Assembly (NCBI GenBank): GCA_024681775.1
Contig: JAILAF010000075.1
Location: forward strand, 1 to 36,080
Origin: Lachnospiraceae bacterium
GTDB taxonomy: Bacteria; Bacillota; Clostridia; Lachnospirales; Lachnospiraceae
DNA length: 36,080 bases
Direction: 5' to 3'
A model generated the notes under the pieces. It was given only the letters and a program-made list of their open reading frames with translations. It made no database searches and had not been told where the DNA came from. This document shows, in pieces, positions 1-8,922 of the stretch (positions are counted from its first letter, which is position 1; the number at the start of each line of letters is the position of its first letter). The translations under genes and the position numbers were made by a program.

Positions 1-132
1 AGGGTTTGCCTACAGCTTCCTTCAGATTCCACCTCACGATGGACACCCTTGCTGTTCAGCTATGTACTTCGTCGTTGCCTACGCGTACTCGGGACTTTCA
101 CCCGTTAGAGCGCGCCCATGGCGCGCAAACAC
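1..132 (-). mobile_element. Group IIC intron, 5' end of the RNA (partial, runs off the window)
   Basis: Read on the minus strand, the sequence starts GUG at 132 and continues with a G/C-rich stem (GCGCGCC, loop AUG, GGCGCGC), then GGGUGAAAGUCCCGA, a CAAGGGUGUCC segment and GGAAUCUGAAGGAAGCUG, all typical of domain I of bacterial class C group II introns such as the Oceanobacillus intron. It lies immediately after the T-tract of an intrinsic terminator (133-162), which is the preferred target of group IIC introns. The reverse transcriptase and the 3' domains would lie outside the window. The exact first base is uncertain: GUGUU at 132 fits the T6/intron junction best, but it departs from the usual GUGYG start. 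Confidence 0.85.
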
Positions 133-162
133 AAAAAAGGCAGCCATAGGGCTGCCTTTTTT
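133..162 (-). terminator. Intrinsic terminator of the 180-2921 kinase gene
   Basis: GGCAGCC (139-145) pairs with GGCTGCC (150-156) around a 4-nt loop, flanked by A6 and T6, so it can work in both directions. It lies 18 bases beyond the kinase stop codon. It also appears to be the hairpin target used by the adjacent group IIC intron. Confidence 0.9.
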
Positions 163-179
163 CATTTACTTTAACAACA

Positions 180-2921
180 TCATTTTCCGATCAGTCTGCC
201 ACAAAGCTCCAGATACTCTGCGAAGAAGGCTTCGCTGTCCTCCTTCAGGAAGTCCGTATTCCCTTCCCTGGCGGCGAACTCATGCTGCTTTGCATGCTCA
301 CTGGCAGCCGTCAGGCCCACCGTAGCCAGCATGCCCTTCACTGCATGGGCCTGGATCCGATACTGCTCCAGATCCCCTTCGGCAAGGGCCCCTCGCATGA
401 TCTCCACATTCTCTTCGCACCCGTCCACGATGGTTCCCACCACCTCTTCCAACAGGTCTTCGTCCTCTCCCGCATAAGCCAGGGCCGTCTCATAGTCCAG
501 TCCTTCGATGGCGGTGAGCCGCTCCTTAACGGACTGCTTTGGCGGCACCTCCTCTGTCTTTTCTTCCGGTACCGGCAGCACTTTTTTCTCCGGCAGATAT
601 TTTTTCACCGTCTGCTCCAGCAAAACGGAATCCAGGGGTTTCGTCAGATAGTCCGCAAATCCCTCGTCCAGGTACAGCTGCCTGCTTCCCGCCACTGCAT
701 TTGCGGTAAGGACGATGACCGGAACCGCCTTATTGCGGGAGTTGGGATCGGTACGGATGAGATGCAGCACGTCCACGCCGTCCAGCTCCGGCATCATGTG
801 GTCCAGCAGGATCAAGTCATAACGCACGATCGTACATTTTTCCACGGCCTTCCTGCCGGTGTCGCAGATGTCGGGCACGATGCCGGCCCGCTTCAGGAAG
901 AGCTTCACCAGTTTCAGGTTCGCGTAATTGTCATCCACCGCCAGGACCTTCGCATCCGGCGCATAGTAATCGCAACGCTCGATGCCCGGCTCCACATCCG
1001 GTGCCTGCTCCATAAAGTCGCCTCGCAGGGGCTCCTGGTCCATCACGCCCACAGGGATCTTGAAGCGGAACTCGGAGCCGTCCCCTTCCTTACTTACGAC
1101 ATCAATGTCACCTCCCATGGAGTCCAGGATGTTCTTCACGATGGCCAGGCCCAGTCCGGTGCCCTCGATGCTGCGGTTTTTCTTCAGATCCGCCCTGGAG
1201 AATGCCTCGAAGAGGTGCTTCTGTCCCTCGTCGCTGATACCGCGCCCGGTATCCTTAACGCAGATCTTCAGCATAAACCTGTCTCTTGCCACATACTCAC
1301 CGCTGACGATCAGCGCCACATATCCACTGTCGGTGTACTTGATGGCATTGTTCCCCAGGTTGATGAGGATCTGGCGGATCCGGAATTCATCGGAGATCTG
1401 ACCGTCCGGCACATCGCCCTTGATCAGTGTTTTGATGGACAGGCCCTTTTCATCCGCCCGCTCCTTCAGCATGGGCATAATGCTCCGCAATACTGCGGAC
1501 AGCCTGTAAGGTGCCTCGTTGATCTCCAGCTTTCCCGCCTCGATCTTGGAAAAGTCCAGGACGTCGTTCACCAGCATCACCAGCATCTGACCGGAGCTCT
1601 TTACACTCTGCGCATACTCCTCGATAACGGGATCCTTGTTCTCCCGGAGGATCATCTCGTTCATGCCCAGGACCGCGTTGATGGGGGTGCGGATCTCGTG
1701 GGACATACTGGCCAGGAACCGGGTCTTGGCTTCGGAGAGGTCCACCGCTTTCTGACCATCCTCACGCACCTTCTTCAGATCCGAGATCTGCTGCAGCACT
1801 GCCATGATCAGCAAAAAGGCCAGACCGATGAGCATGGGCACATCATCCTGCATGATGGGCAGGAAATTCAGCGTAATGATCTCAAAAATGCACAGTATCA
1901 AAAAACCGGCAAAGCCGATGGCGGTAAACTTATACTCCCGCACATTGCCCAGGATCGCCTCATAGGTCAGCAGGAGCAGGAAGAGCAGAACCTGGATCCC
2001 GAGAACGATGTCGATATAAAGCAGGGCGTGAGGGAAGGAAAAAAGTCCGGTAAAATGCAGGAAGGTCCACAGGACGCAGTTCAGCGTGCTGATGCTCTGC
2101 GCGATGACGACCATCTTCCGGTAACGTCCCTTCATCAGGGCGTCCATGTAGAAGGCAAGATTAAAGGGCATCATCAGACAGAACAGATAATTCATGATCC
2201 CGTCGATGTGGTAGTGCCCATAGATAAAAGGAAACAGGTAGGAATTGGTCGTCAGCCACACGGAAATAACGAGGATCGCCATAGAGCCGTACAGCATCTC
2301 GATCTTGCGCTTGTACATAAAGCTCATGGCCACACTGACGACCACGGTCACCAGAGAAAACAGCAGCAGGATCTCGGACAGCATAAAGGACAGTCCGAAA
2401 TGATCCATCATATAGGAATAGAAACCGTTGGGGGATGCCACAAAGGTCTGCTGATAGACATAGCCGCTGCGGTTCGTGCCGGTCCGGATCACCCGTACCT
2501 CTGCCCCGGCATCTTCCGCTTTCAGCTGGGTGAGAAAATAAAAGCGCTTCACCACGGCGCCGGGGATGGGAAACTCCTCGGAGGAGATGAATTTCTTCCG
2601 CAGCTCTCCCCCCACATAGATCTCCACATCGCCGCCCACGACCATGGCCAGGACGTCACGGTCTCCCAGTTCCCCGGGAAGACGTGTCGTCATGACAAAG
2701 GTACCGTCACTGGCCTCATCATAGCGATAGGAGCTGCCTGCGGTAAACACATTCCCCTCCGGATCCGTCACGGTCCAGTCCTCCAGAAAAGTCTGGCCCT
2801 CCGGCCGGATGGGCGAGCTGTGATCCAATGCGCAGAACACCGCAAAAAGCAGCATGGTTGCTGTCAGAAAACACCAGAAAAAACGCTTGATCCACCGAAT
2901 GTATTTTTCAGATTGTTCCAT
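180..2921 (-). CDS. Membrane hybrid histidine kinase (HisKA-HATPase-REC-Hpt)
   Basis: This is a 913-residue sensor kinase that should pass phosphate from its H-box to its own receiver and on to an Hpt domain. Residues 12-31 are a membrane segment. Residues about 35-165 form a beta-rich extracytoplasmic domain, and about 170-375 hold several membrane spans, resembling 7TMR-DISM receptors. The H-box (SHEIRTPINAV) has His408. The ATPase shows an N-box (NLGNNAIKY) and DTGRGIS and GTGLGLAI motifs. The receiver has Asp707 (LLDHMMPELDG), and the Hpt domain has His859 (AHAVKGM). I start at the ATG at 2921 because GAGGGAAAAGGG precedes it; the frame stays open upstream to 3074, but that stretch overlaps a tRNA terminator. 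It is probably a single-gene transcript. The signal is unknown. Confidence 0.95.
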   Translation of the reverse strand: MEQSEKYIRWIKRFFWCFLTATMLLFAVFCALDHSSPIRPEGQTFLEDWTVTDPEGNVFTAGSSYRYDEASDGTFVMTTRLPGELGDRDVLAMVVGGDVEIYVGGELRKKFISSEEFPIPGAVVKRFYFLTQLKAEDAGAEVRVIRTGTNRSGYVYQQTFVASPNGFYSYMMDHFGLSFMLSEILLLFSLVTVVVSVAMSFMYKRKIEMLYGSMAILVISVWLTTNSYLFPFIYGHYHIDGIMNYLFCLMMPFNLAFYMDALMKGRYRKMVVIAQSISTLNCVLWTFLHFTGLFSFPHALLYIDIVLGIQVLLFLLLLTYEAILGNVREYKFTAIGFAGFLILCIFEIITLNFLPIMQDDVPMLIGLAFLLIMAVLQQISDLKKVREDGQKAVDLSEAKTRFLASMSHEIRTPINAVLGMNEMILRENKDPVIEEYAQSVKSSGQMLVMLVNDVLDFSKIEAGKLEINEAPYRLSAVLRSIMPMLKERADEKGLSIKTLIKGDVPDGQISDEFRIRQILINLGNNAIKYTDSGYVALIVSGEYVARDRFMLKICVKDTGRGISDEGQKHLFEAFSRADLKKNRSIEGTGLGLAIVKNILDSMGGDIDVVSKEGDGSEFRFKIPVGVMDQEPLRGDFMEQAPDVEPGIERCDYYAPDAKVLAVDDNYANLKLVKLFLKRAGIVPDICDTGRKAVEKCTIVRYDLILLDHMMPELDGVDVLHLIRTDPNSRNKAVPVIVLTANAVAGSRQLYLDEGFADYLTKPLDSVLLEQTVKKYLPEKKVLPVPEEKTEEVPPKQSVKERLTAIEGLDYETALAYAGEDEDLLEEVVGTIVDGCEENVEIMRGALAEGDLEQYRIQAHAVKGMLATVGLTAASEHAKQHEFAAREGNTDFLKEDSEAFFAEYLELCGRLIGK

Positions 2922-3011
2922 CCCTTTTCCCTCTTTTTGCGAAAACAGAAAAAGACATTTATAGTATACCAAAAAATCCGTGGAAACAACCGAAAAACGG
3001 GAAAAAGATAC

Positions 3012-3055
3012 AAAAAAAGTACCCGTCTTTGATCGCCCGATCAAAAACGGATACT
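3012..3055 (-). terminator. Terminator of the Arg-His-Gln-Lys tRNA operon
   Basis: A long hairpin with arms at 3018-3034 and 3039-3055 (one bulged or mismatched position) is followed on the minus strand by T7. It lies just past the 3' end of tRNA-Lys and separates the tRNA operon from the kinase gene downstream. Confidence 0.85.
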
Positions 3056-3066
3056 GATTATCTGCG

Positions 3067-3139
3067 TGAGACACGCGGGAATCGAACCCGCGACAACTTG
3101 ATTAAAAGTCAAGTGCTCTACCGACTGAGCTAGTGTCCC
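3067..3139 (-). tRNA. tRNA-Lys (UUU)
   Basis: The cloverleaf begins GGGACAC and ends GUGUCUC plus discriminator A, with anticodon loop CUUUUAA and a T-loop containing GGUUCGAUUC. CCA is not encoded. It is the last gene of a four-tRNA cluster read from the promoter near 3500. Confidence 0.97.
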
Positions 3140-3173
3140 AAAAAAAATGACCGCTGTCATCCCATGAAAGAAG

Positions 3174-3245
3174 CAGGGCTAGCTGGATTCGAACCAGCGT
3201 ATGCAGCAGTCAAAGTGCTGTGCCTTACCGCTTGGCGATAGCCCT
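3174..3245 (-). tRNA. tRNA-Gln (UUG)
   Basis: The acceptor arm AGGGCUA pairs with UAGCCCU, and the anticodon loop is CUUUGAC (UUG). The T-loop is GGUUCGAAUC. CCA is not encoded. Confidence 0.97.
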
Positions 3246-3277
3246 ATAAGGCCAGTCCCGACAAAAAAAGAGAAAAG

Positions 3278-3352
3278 GGTGGGTAGAGGGACTCGAACCC
3301 TCGACCTTCAGAACCACAATCTGACGCGCTAACCAACTGTGCTATACCCACC
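3278..3352 (-). tRNA. tRNA-His (GUG)
   Basis: The acceptor GUGGGUA pairs with UACCCAC. The gene encodes the extra 5' G(-1), opposite C73, that marks tRNA-His. The anticodon is GUG in the loop UUGUGGU. Confidence 0.96.
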
Positions 3353-3370
3353 ATATATATTTGGAACAAA

Positions 3371-3444
<74 letters not shown>

Positions 3445-3471
3445 GCACATACGTCAAAACCGACAACGATT

Positions 3472-3500
3472 ATTTTATCGAAACTTCTGTCCGATGTCAA
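3472..3500 (-). promoter_or_regulatory. Promoter of the Arg-His-Gln-Lys tRNA operon
   Basis: TTGACA (3495-3500), a 17-bp spacer, then TAAAAT (3472-3477). The bases after the -10 (AATCGTTGTCG) match those of the second tRNA operon promoter near 24740. Confidence 0.88.
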
Positions 3501-3550
3501 CCAAAATTTACAGGCCGGATCAGGAAATCCGAATCCGGCCTGTTGAAACG

Positions 3551-5638
3551 CTACAGCATCATCTTTCCCTGGATCTCGTCATAGTCGATCCGAATCTGTC
3601 TGCCGTCCTTCATTTCCAGGATCACCGGGCCACTTCCCCCGGTTCCCATGGGATCCGCATACCGCACCGCTTCTACGGGAAACAACTCTTCTTCCGAAAA
3701 ACCATTGTCTCCCTCCGCCGTGATCACCTGTGACAGCATCACATAAGGCTCCGTGCTGTCGTAGAGTCTGCGGAAAACGCAGCTCGCCACGACCATCAGG
3801 GACCTGGGCGAATCCGGGTTCGTTCCTTCCTTTTGCCGCACCTGCAGATCAAAGTGCCTTCCGTATACCGTCATTGCCATACTGCGGCGCACGCCCTGTG
3901 CGTCTCTTCCTTTCAGGATCACACAGGCAGCCTCTCCGGAAGAAAGACGGGTCACCTCCGTCCCATTGTCCGGGAATCCGTAAGAGCCCAGTGTGAGGGT
4001 CACGGGCTTTTTCAACAGGCGCAGCCGGTCCGCCCGGAAAAGCCCCTTTGCCACCGCAAAATCCGCCAGATCCACCGCCTGGTTCCAATGGGTCTCCGTC
4101 TCGGGGCAATATCCAAAATACTGTCTCCTGTAAAGGACTCCGTCCAGCTCTCCCGTCCAGAAGGTCACATTGGCCCGTTCCTTTTCGCCGCCGGGATACA
4201 GGAGCATGTACTGCTGCGATTCCGCATCGTCCCCCGGTGCAGAAGCCTCCCAGGGAAGGCGGCTGTGATAGGACAGTTTGGAATAGTTCCACATCCCATG
4301 GATGTCATCTTTGTGCTTCCGCACCTTGCCCGTCCGTAGTGTTACGCTGCCGTTCGCCTCATGATCCGTAAAGCACAGCGCCGGGCCGTCCAGCACCGTG
4401 GTTAGCGTCTGACCGGGAGACAGACGCCCCCAGTCTCCGTTCGTCTCCTGTGCCGTCCAAAAAGGGTGATCCTCCGGAATCTCCAGGCATAAGAAAACCT
4501 TCCCCAGCCACAGCGGAGATTCGGTGCAGGAATAGCCCTGTACCAGAGGAGCGAACTGTCCATAGAAGCCCATGGAGGGCACCCCGTCCTTTGCAAAATC
4601 CTCCCGGGAGAAAAACTGCATCAGGGAGCCTGAACAGATTCGCCTCAGATTACCGAAATCGAAGGCGGGGTCGGATGCATCATCCCGGATCCCTCTGCGT
4701 GCGCAGAGCATGGCCCAGGCAGCAAAAGGGCTGACGGAAGCACAGCGGTAGATATTGCTCCTGCCCCACATCTGTGTACGCCCCTCTGCATCAAAGAAGT
4801 CCGGATAGGTCTGCATCAGCTGATGGAGCTGTTCCTCAAAGCGGGCTGCGATCCCGGGCGCCTTTTCATATCCGTACCACAGATTCCACAGAGGCGCATA
4901 TACGTTAAAAGCCCAACAGGAATAATAGTCAAAGCTCTGTCCGTCCCGGTACCAGCCGTCTCCCACGGAATAATTCAAAATCGCCTGGGCGTGATCCATC
5001 ATCACGGCATGATCGATCTCATAGCCGCAATTATCCAGGAAGGCCAGGTCCAGCATATTGAAGAGCCGCCAGTTCTGCGGCACCGTAGGGCTGCAGGCAT
5101 AGGCCTCCAGGAAACGGGCAACGGTATCCTTCTCCTCCCGTGTCATTTTTTCCCACAGTGCCTCCCTGGCCGTCCACAGGCCGATGACCAGGGCACAGGT
5201 CTCCACCGTCTGCTGAAAACACCGAAAAGGATCCTCACACCCGGTTTCCGCATACAGCTCCTGATAGGTTCCCACGTAAAGCGGATCCCCCTGGGTGCAG
5301 CTGTGGAGGATCTGGGAACGGTAATACTCCGCCATCTTCTTCCCGCAGACTGTCAGCTCCGGATCGATGGCAAGGAGCGGGGCAGCGATAAAGAGGGATC
5401 TGGTGAGTCCCTCAAAGATCTCCGCTCTGCGCTCCACCTGCTGCCATACCGGGGAAGATCCCGCATGAGGATAAGTGATCTCCCGCTCCGATCTGGGCAA
5501 AATGACAGGATCGTCAAAATTTTTGATATGGTGAAAAATCCCTTCCAGCATCCAGGTGGCAGCCTCGATCCAGGTCTGTCTGGTAAAGCCCGTATAAGGA
5601 CTTAGTTCTTTGTCCAGCGTTTTGGGAATAAATGCCAT
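3551..5638 (-). CDS. DUF2264 domain-containing protein
   Basis: This 695-residue soluble protein resembles the DUF2264 family through its start (PYTGFTRQTWIEAATWML), the ITYPHAGS segment and Trp/Tyr-rich motifs of an alpha/alpha-barrel type N-terminal half (WYRDGQSFDYYSCWAFN). No signal peptide is seen, so it is probably cytoplasmic. The family's reaction is not established; its members often sit beside polysaccharide-degradation genes. The ATG at 5638 follows AAAGGAGAAGGAAC; an in-frame ATG at 5665 has no such site. The gene lies about 50 bases downstream of the GH88 gene on the same strand, so the two are probably co-transcribed. I infer a role in processing an uronic-acid-containing oligosaccharide. 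Confidence 0.9.
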   Translation of the reverse strand: MAFIPKTLDKELSPYTGFTRQTWIEAATWMLEGIFHHIKNFDDPVILPRSEREITYPHAGSSPVWQQVERRAEIFEGLTRSLFIAAPLLAIDPELTVCGKKMAEYYRSQILHSCTQGDPLYVGTYQELYAETGCEDPFRCFQQTVETCALVIGLWTAREALWEKMTREEKDTVARFLEAYACSPTVPQNWRLFNMLDLAFLDNCGYEIDHAVMMDHAQAILNYSVGDGWYRDGQSFDYYSCWAFNVYAPLWNLWYGYEKAPGIAARFEEQLHQLMQTYPDFFDAEGRTQMWGRSNIYRCASVSPFAAWAMLCARRGIRDDASDPAFDFGNLRRICSGSLMQFFSREDFAKDGVPSMGFYGQFAPLVQGYSCTESPLWLGKVFLCLEIPEDHPFWTAQETNGDWGRLSPGQTLTTVLDGPALCFTDHEANGSVTLRTGKVRKHKDDIHGMWNYSKLSYHSRLPWEASAPGDDAESQQYMLLYPGGEKERANVTFWTGELDGVLYRRQYFGYCPETETHWNQAVDLADFAVAKGLFRADRLRLLKKPVTLTLGSYGFPDNGTEVTRLSSGEAACVILKGRDAQGVRRSMAMTVYGRHFDLQVRQKEGTNPDSPRSLMVVASCVFRRLYDSTEPYVMLSQVITAEGDNGFSEEELFPVEAVRYADPMGTGGSGPVILEMKDGRQIRIDYDEIQGKMML

Positions 5639-5691
5639 GTTCCTTCTCCTTTTTTCGCGCATCATCAGAAAATTTCACATACACCGGAGAA

Positions 5692-6819
5692 TCACCATAA
5701 AAAGGCAGCCTGCCCTGTCAGTCGCAGGATTGCCTCCATGTAGAAATAGTCTCCGTAAACCAGAGGGATGTTATGAGCCTCTCCATGGTAGTCCACGCTG
5801 CAGCTCCGCAGGATCTCATCATGCTCCGGATCGTAATCGGCATCCAGCGTATCCAGCAAGGAAAGCATGGCTTCGGCCGCAGCAAGGTACCTGTCGCTGC
5901 GGACAGAATCTTCTTTCAGGAGCTCCGCGAGCTCGATCAGTCCACAGGATGCGATGGCCGCGGCGGAGGAATCATAAGGGCCGTCGCCTTCCGGCTGATC
6001 AAAATCCACGGGGAGCAGCTTTCCTTCAGGCATCCTGTCGATCCACCTGTCGGCGATGCGCTTCGCTGTCTCCAGGTGGGCAGGGTCTCCGGAATGCCGG
6101 TAGCAAAGCGAAAATCCGTAGAGTGCCCATGCCTGACCCCTGGTCCAGGAAGTGCCTTCGCCCATGCCCTGTCCTCCCAGTTCCCGGAGAAAACCTCCGG
6201 TCACAGGATCAAATGCCACGATGTGCCTGGCAGATCCATCCTCCCGGATAAAATACCTGCCCGCCGTATCCGCATGTGCCATCGCAATCTGCGCAAACCG
6301 TGGATCTGCCAGATATTCCGATGCCCAGAACAGGAGAGGCAGATTCATCATGCAGTCGATAATGGCCCAGCCTGCCGTCCGGTCATTCCCGGGGGGATCG
6401 TTCCAGGCACGGATCCACCGTCCCTTCGGATGAAAACGCCCTGCAAGATTGGTGGCTGCCAGGATGCCCTTTCCTGCGGAATCGGCATTCCCCGTGAGCC
6501 GGTAATCCGCCACGAATGTCAGCAGAAATCGAAATCCGCTGTCGTGATCCATGGATCCAGCATCCAGCAGCACGGATTCCACACGGTGCTGCACACGCAC
6601 CGCTTCATCCCGGAAGGTATCTTCTCCCGTCGCAGCATAGAGCTGCCAGAGGATACCGCCCCAGAAGCCGTTGGTCCACCACCCGATCCGGTCGGGAGCG
6701 GAATAATCATTGAACCGATGGGGGGCCTCCGTAGTATAAGGGATCCTGTCCCTGTTTCTGCGAGCCGTTTCTCTTTCCTTGCGGATGATACGATCTGCGA
6801 TCTCCTGCCAGTTCTTCAT
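5692..6819 (-). CDS. Glycoside hydrolase family 88, unsaturated glucuronyl hydrolase-like
   Basis: The 375-residue protein should hydrate and release the 4,5-unsaturated uronic acid left at the end of oligosaccharides by polysaccharide lyases. The GH88 motifs are clear: WWTNGFWGG near the N-terminus, HDSGF with Asp93, IDCMMNLPLLFW with Asp155 (the two conserved acidic residues of the family), and GTSWTRGQAWALYGF. No signal peptide is visible, which fits intracellular action on imported oligosaccharides. The start is the ATG at 6819, 5 bases after AAGGAG; a GTG at 6825 overlaps that site and is unlikely. No lyase or sugar transporter is in the window, so the substrate cannot be named. Confidence 0.94.
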   Translation of the reverse strand: MKNWQEIADRIIRKERETARRNRDRIPYTTEAPHRFNDYSAPDRIGWWTNGFWGGILWQLYAATGEDTFRDEAVRVQHRVESVLLDAGSMDHDSGFRFLLTFVADYRLTGNADSAGKGILAATNLAGRFHPKGRWIRAWNDPPGNDRTAGWAIIDCMMNLPLLFWASEYLADPRFAQIAMAHADTAGRYFIREDGSARHIVAFDPVTGGFLRELGGQGMGEGTSWTRGQAWALYGFSLCYRHSGDPAHLETAKRIADRWIDRMPEGKLLPVDFDQPEGDGPYDSSAAAIASCGLIELAELLKEDSVRSDRYLAAAEAMLSLLDTLDADYDPEHDEILRSCSVDYHGEAHNIPLVYGDYFYMEAILRLTGQAAFLW

Positions 6820-6904
6820 GCGCACTCCTTTCCGGACAAATGATTCTTGAAATTATTGTAATCAAATACCGAAAAAAAGGAAATGAATAATCCGATGAAA
6901 AAAA

Positions 6905-6933
6905 CTGACATATCCTGTGATTAATAGTAAAAT
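6905..6933 (+). promoter_or_regulatory. Likely promoter of the AraC-family gene
   Basis: CTGACA (6905-6910), a 17-bp spacer, then TAAAAT (6928-6933), giving a leader of roughly 90 bases before the AraC ATG. The 209-bp divergent region also has to hold the minus-strand promoter of the GH88 operon; TACAAT near 6855 on that strand is a weak candidate. Confidence 0.55.
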
Positions 6934-6964
6934 ACATTTGGGATCCGCACGGAGGTCGTGCAGG

Positions 6965-7015
6965 ATGATCAAGATCGTAGAAAAAGATATGAACCATAAA
7001 ACGAACGTAATATGA
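6965..7015 (+). CDS. Possible 16-codon leader peptide upstream of the AraC gene
   Basis: ATG at 6965 lies 9 bases after GGAGG (6951-6955) and is read to TGA at 7013 (MIKIVEKDMNHKTNVI). The stop codon directly abuts the GAGGAGG site of the AraC gene, an arrangement that would couple translation. It is short enough to be chance, and there is no conservation evidence here. Confidence 0.35.
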   Translation: MIKIVEKDMNHKTNVI

Positions 7016-7028
7016 GGAGGTACGCTGT

Positions 7029-7820
7029 ATGTATGTGATCAAGGGAGGTTGCGGGACCAGGCAGTTGCCGGGCTTCCATATGTCCAGACCGGATGGACTG
7101 AACAATCCTGTCCTGCTCATCGTCAGGACCCACGGAGACTATACGGTGGGCGGAGTGGAATTCCCGATGGAGCCGGGAGATGCCATTGTGATCCGGGAAA
7201 ACACGCCCTACCAATACCACAATCCTCAGGGCGAATACATTGACGACTGGATGCACATCGGTCTGGAACCGGGGGAACGGCTTCCGAGGGCCCTTTCCTT
7301 AAACGTGCCGATCCATCTGACAGACCGGGAATCCTGCACCGGTCTGATGCGTATGCTGTTATGGGAAGCATCCTTTACCGACGAAACATACAAAAGTCAA
7401 AACATAAATGCACTCTTTACGGTGCTGCTGAACCATCTCATCGCAGCATCAAACCGGGAGGATCAGTTCGATGAAGGGGCTCCCTACAGGGAATCTCTGA
7501 ACAATATCCGGTTTCAGATGCAGCACTTTCTCTCGGAAGAGCAAAGCATCCGGATCCACGCCGGGGAACTCGGGATCAGCGAATCCCATTTTCAGCATCT
7601 CTATACGGCCCAGTTCGGGATTTCCTTTCAGCAGGATCTCATCCGGATGCGGATTGCCAATGCGGAGTTCGCTTTACAGGCCACAGAGCTGTCCATGGCA
7701 CAGATCGCAGAGATGTGCGGTTACAAGAGCGAGACCCATTTTTTCAGGCAGTTTAAACAGATAACGGGGATCACGCCTGCCAAATACCGCAAGCAGCAAT
7801 ACGCCGTCACAAAGCACTGA
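7029..7820 (+). CDS. AraC-family transcriptional regulator
   Basis: The 263-residue protein has an N-terminal cupin-like ligand-binding half (GGVEFPMEPGDAIVI, then NTPYQYHNP) and a C-terminal AraC double helix-turn-helix from about residue 165 (AGELGISESHFQHLY; then MAQIAEMCGYKSETHFFR with FKQITGITPAKYRK). GAGGAGG lies 8 bases before the ATG. It is divergent from the GH88-DUF2264 pair, so the simplest inference is that it activates those genes in response to a sugar or uronate ligand. It converges on the phosphoesterase gene with only two bases between the stop codons and no obvious terminator. Confidence 0.94.
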   Translation: MYVIKGGCGTRQLPGFHMSRPDGLNNPVLLIVRTHGDYTVGGVEFPMEPGDAIVIRENTPYQYHNPQGEYIDDWMHIGLEPGERLPRALSLNVPIHLTDRESCTGLMRMLLWEASFTDETYKSQNINALFTVLLNHLIAASNREDQFDEGAPYRESLNNIRFQMQHFLSEEQSIRIHAGELGISESHFQHLYTAQFGISFQQDLIRMRIANAEFALQATELSMAQIAEMCGYKSETHFFRQFKQITGITPAKYRKQQYAVTKH

Positions 7821-7822
7821 TC

Positions 7823-8305
7823 TTACCTGCGAAGGTACGCGATGGTATAGTGCCAGTCCCCCTTCCGGTCGTCTTCCATGATAATATAGGAAGGCTCTCT
7901 CCCCTCCTGTCTGGGATAGGACAGGGACCCGGGATTCAGGATGACCAGCCCCCCTCTGTTTTCCACGCAGGGCTTATGGGTATGACCGAACATAGCCACA
8001 TCCACTTCCCGGGCCATGGCCTCCTGGGCGATGTACTCCGAGGACATGGACACATAGTAATGATGGCCGTGGGTGACCCAGATCTTCTGACCGCCGGCGG
8101 TGAACTCCACCTCACCGGGCAGGTCGGAAAAATAATCGTTGTTCCCCGCCACCATACGGACGGGACAGCCGGCGATCTCGATGATCTCCGCTTCCTGCCC
8201 CTCGATGTCTCCGCAATGGATCAGCAGGTCGGGCTTATGCATTTCCATCACCCGCCGGAAATTGTCCAGCCTTCCGTGGGTATCGCTGACGACCAGGATC
8301 TTCAT
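7823..8305 (-). CDS. YfcE/MJ0936-family metallophosphoesterase
   Basis: The 160-residue enzyme has the complete calcineurin-like metal-binding set: SDTHG at residues 8-12, HCGDIEG, GNND, THGHHY and GHTH. Family members cleave phosphodiesters with divalent metals in the cytoplasm; the physiological substrate is usually unknown. It is the last gene of an operon, four bases after the stop of the RdgB-type gene, whose last codons carry a purine-rich GGAAGAAG site. Confidence 0.94.
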   Translation of the reverse strand: MKILVVSDTHGRLDNFRRVMEMHKPDLLIHCGDIEGQEAEIIEIAGCPVRMVAGNNDYFSDLPGEVEFTAGGQKIWVTHGHHYYVSMSSEYIAQEAMAREVDVAMFGHTHKPCVENRGGLVILNPGSLSYPRQEGREPSYIIMEDDRKGDWHYTIAYLRR

Positions 8306-8309
8306 ACTT

Positions 8310-8915
8310 CTATACTTCTTCCTTTTCCAGTTCCGCTTTCATCATCTCCAGCGCTCTGCCCCGATGGCTGATCTTATTTTTCTCGGTCTCGGGGATCTCG
8401 CCGGTGGTGCAGCCCAGCTCCGGTACGTAGAATATGGGATCGTAGCCAAAACCGTAGGTGCCACGCTGCTCGTGGGCAATGACGCCCTCCAGAGTGCCCT
8501 CCGTCAGCAGTTCCTTTCCGCCTGGGAGGATGGCAGCGATGGCGCAGACATAACGGGCCGTCCTCTGATCCTCGGGGAAGGCGTCCACTCTGCGGATCAG
8601 CTCCGCATTTTTCTCACTGTAAGGCGTCTCCCTGCCCATGTACCGGGCAGAATAGATCCCGGGTTCTCCGTTTAACACGTCGATGACGAGACCGGAATCA
8701 TCCGCCATCACGATATCCTCCGGCAGGATCTCCGCCAGTGCCCTTGCCTTGATCAGTGCATTTTCTCCAAAGGTACTGCCGTTCTCCTCGGGATCCACCA
8801 CGGCTCCCGCCTCCTTCATGGACAGGATCTCATACCCGCTTCCCTCCATGATCTCCCGGATCTCTCTCATTTTTCCCTCATTGCCGGTGGCAAAAACAAG
8901 TCTTGCTGCTTTCAT
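8310..8915 (-). CDS. rdgB: RdgB/HAM1-family XTP/dITP pyrophosphatase
   Basis: The 201-residue protein hydrolyses non-canonical purine nucleotides (XTP, dITP, ITP) to monophosphates and so keeps them out of nucleic acids. Family motifs are all present: FATGNEGKMREI at the N-terminus, ADDSGLVIDVL, GTYGFGYDPIF and the C-terminal SHRGRA. Length is normal. Its ribosome site (GGAGG) is embedded in the last codons of the amidase-like gene upstream, showing tight operon organisation. Confidence 0.96.
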   Translation of the reverse strand: MKAARLVFATGNEGKMREIREIMEGSGYEILSMKEAGAVVDPEENGSTFGENALIKARALAEILPEDIVMADDSGLVIDVLNGEPGIYSARYMGRETPYSEKNAELIRRVDAFPEDQRTARYVCAIAAILPGGKELLTEGTLEGVIAHEQRGTYGFGYDPIFYVPELGCTTGEIPETEKNKISHRGRALEMMKAELEKEEV

Positions 8916-8922
8916 CGTAATC

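Noticed and set aside
282-3032. Long open frame on the plus strand opposite the hybrid kinase gene
   Set aside because: It is antisense to a complete kinase with all motifs, lacks a ribosome site, and its translation shows no domain. The kinases' codon bias leaves the opposite frame open.
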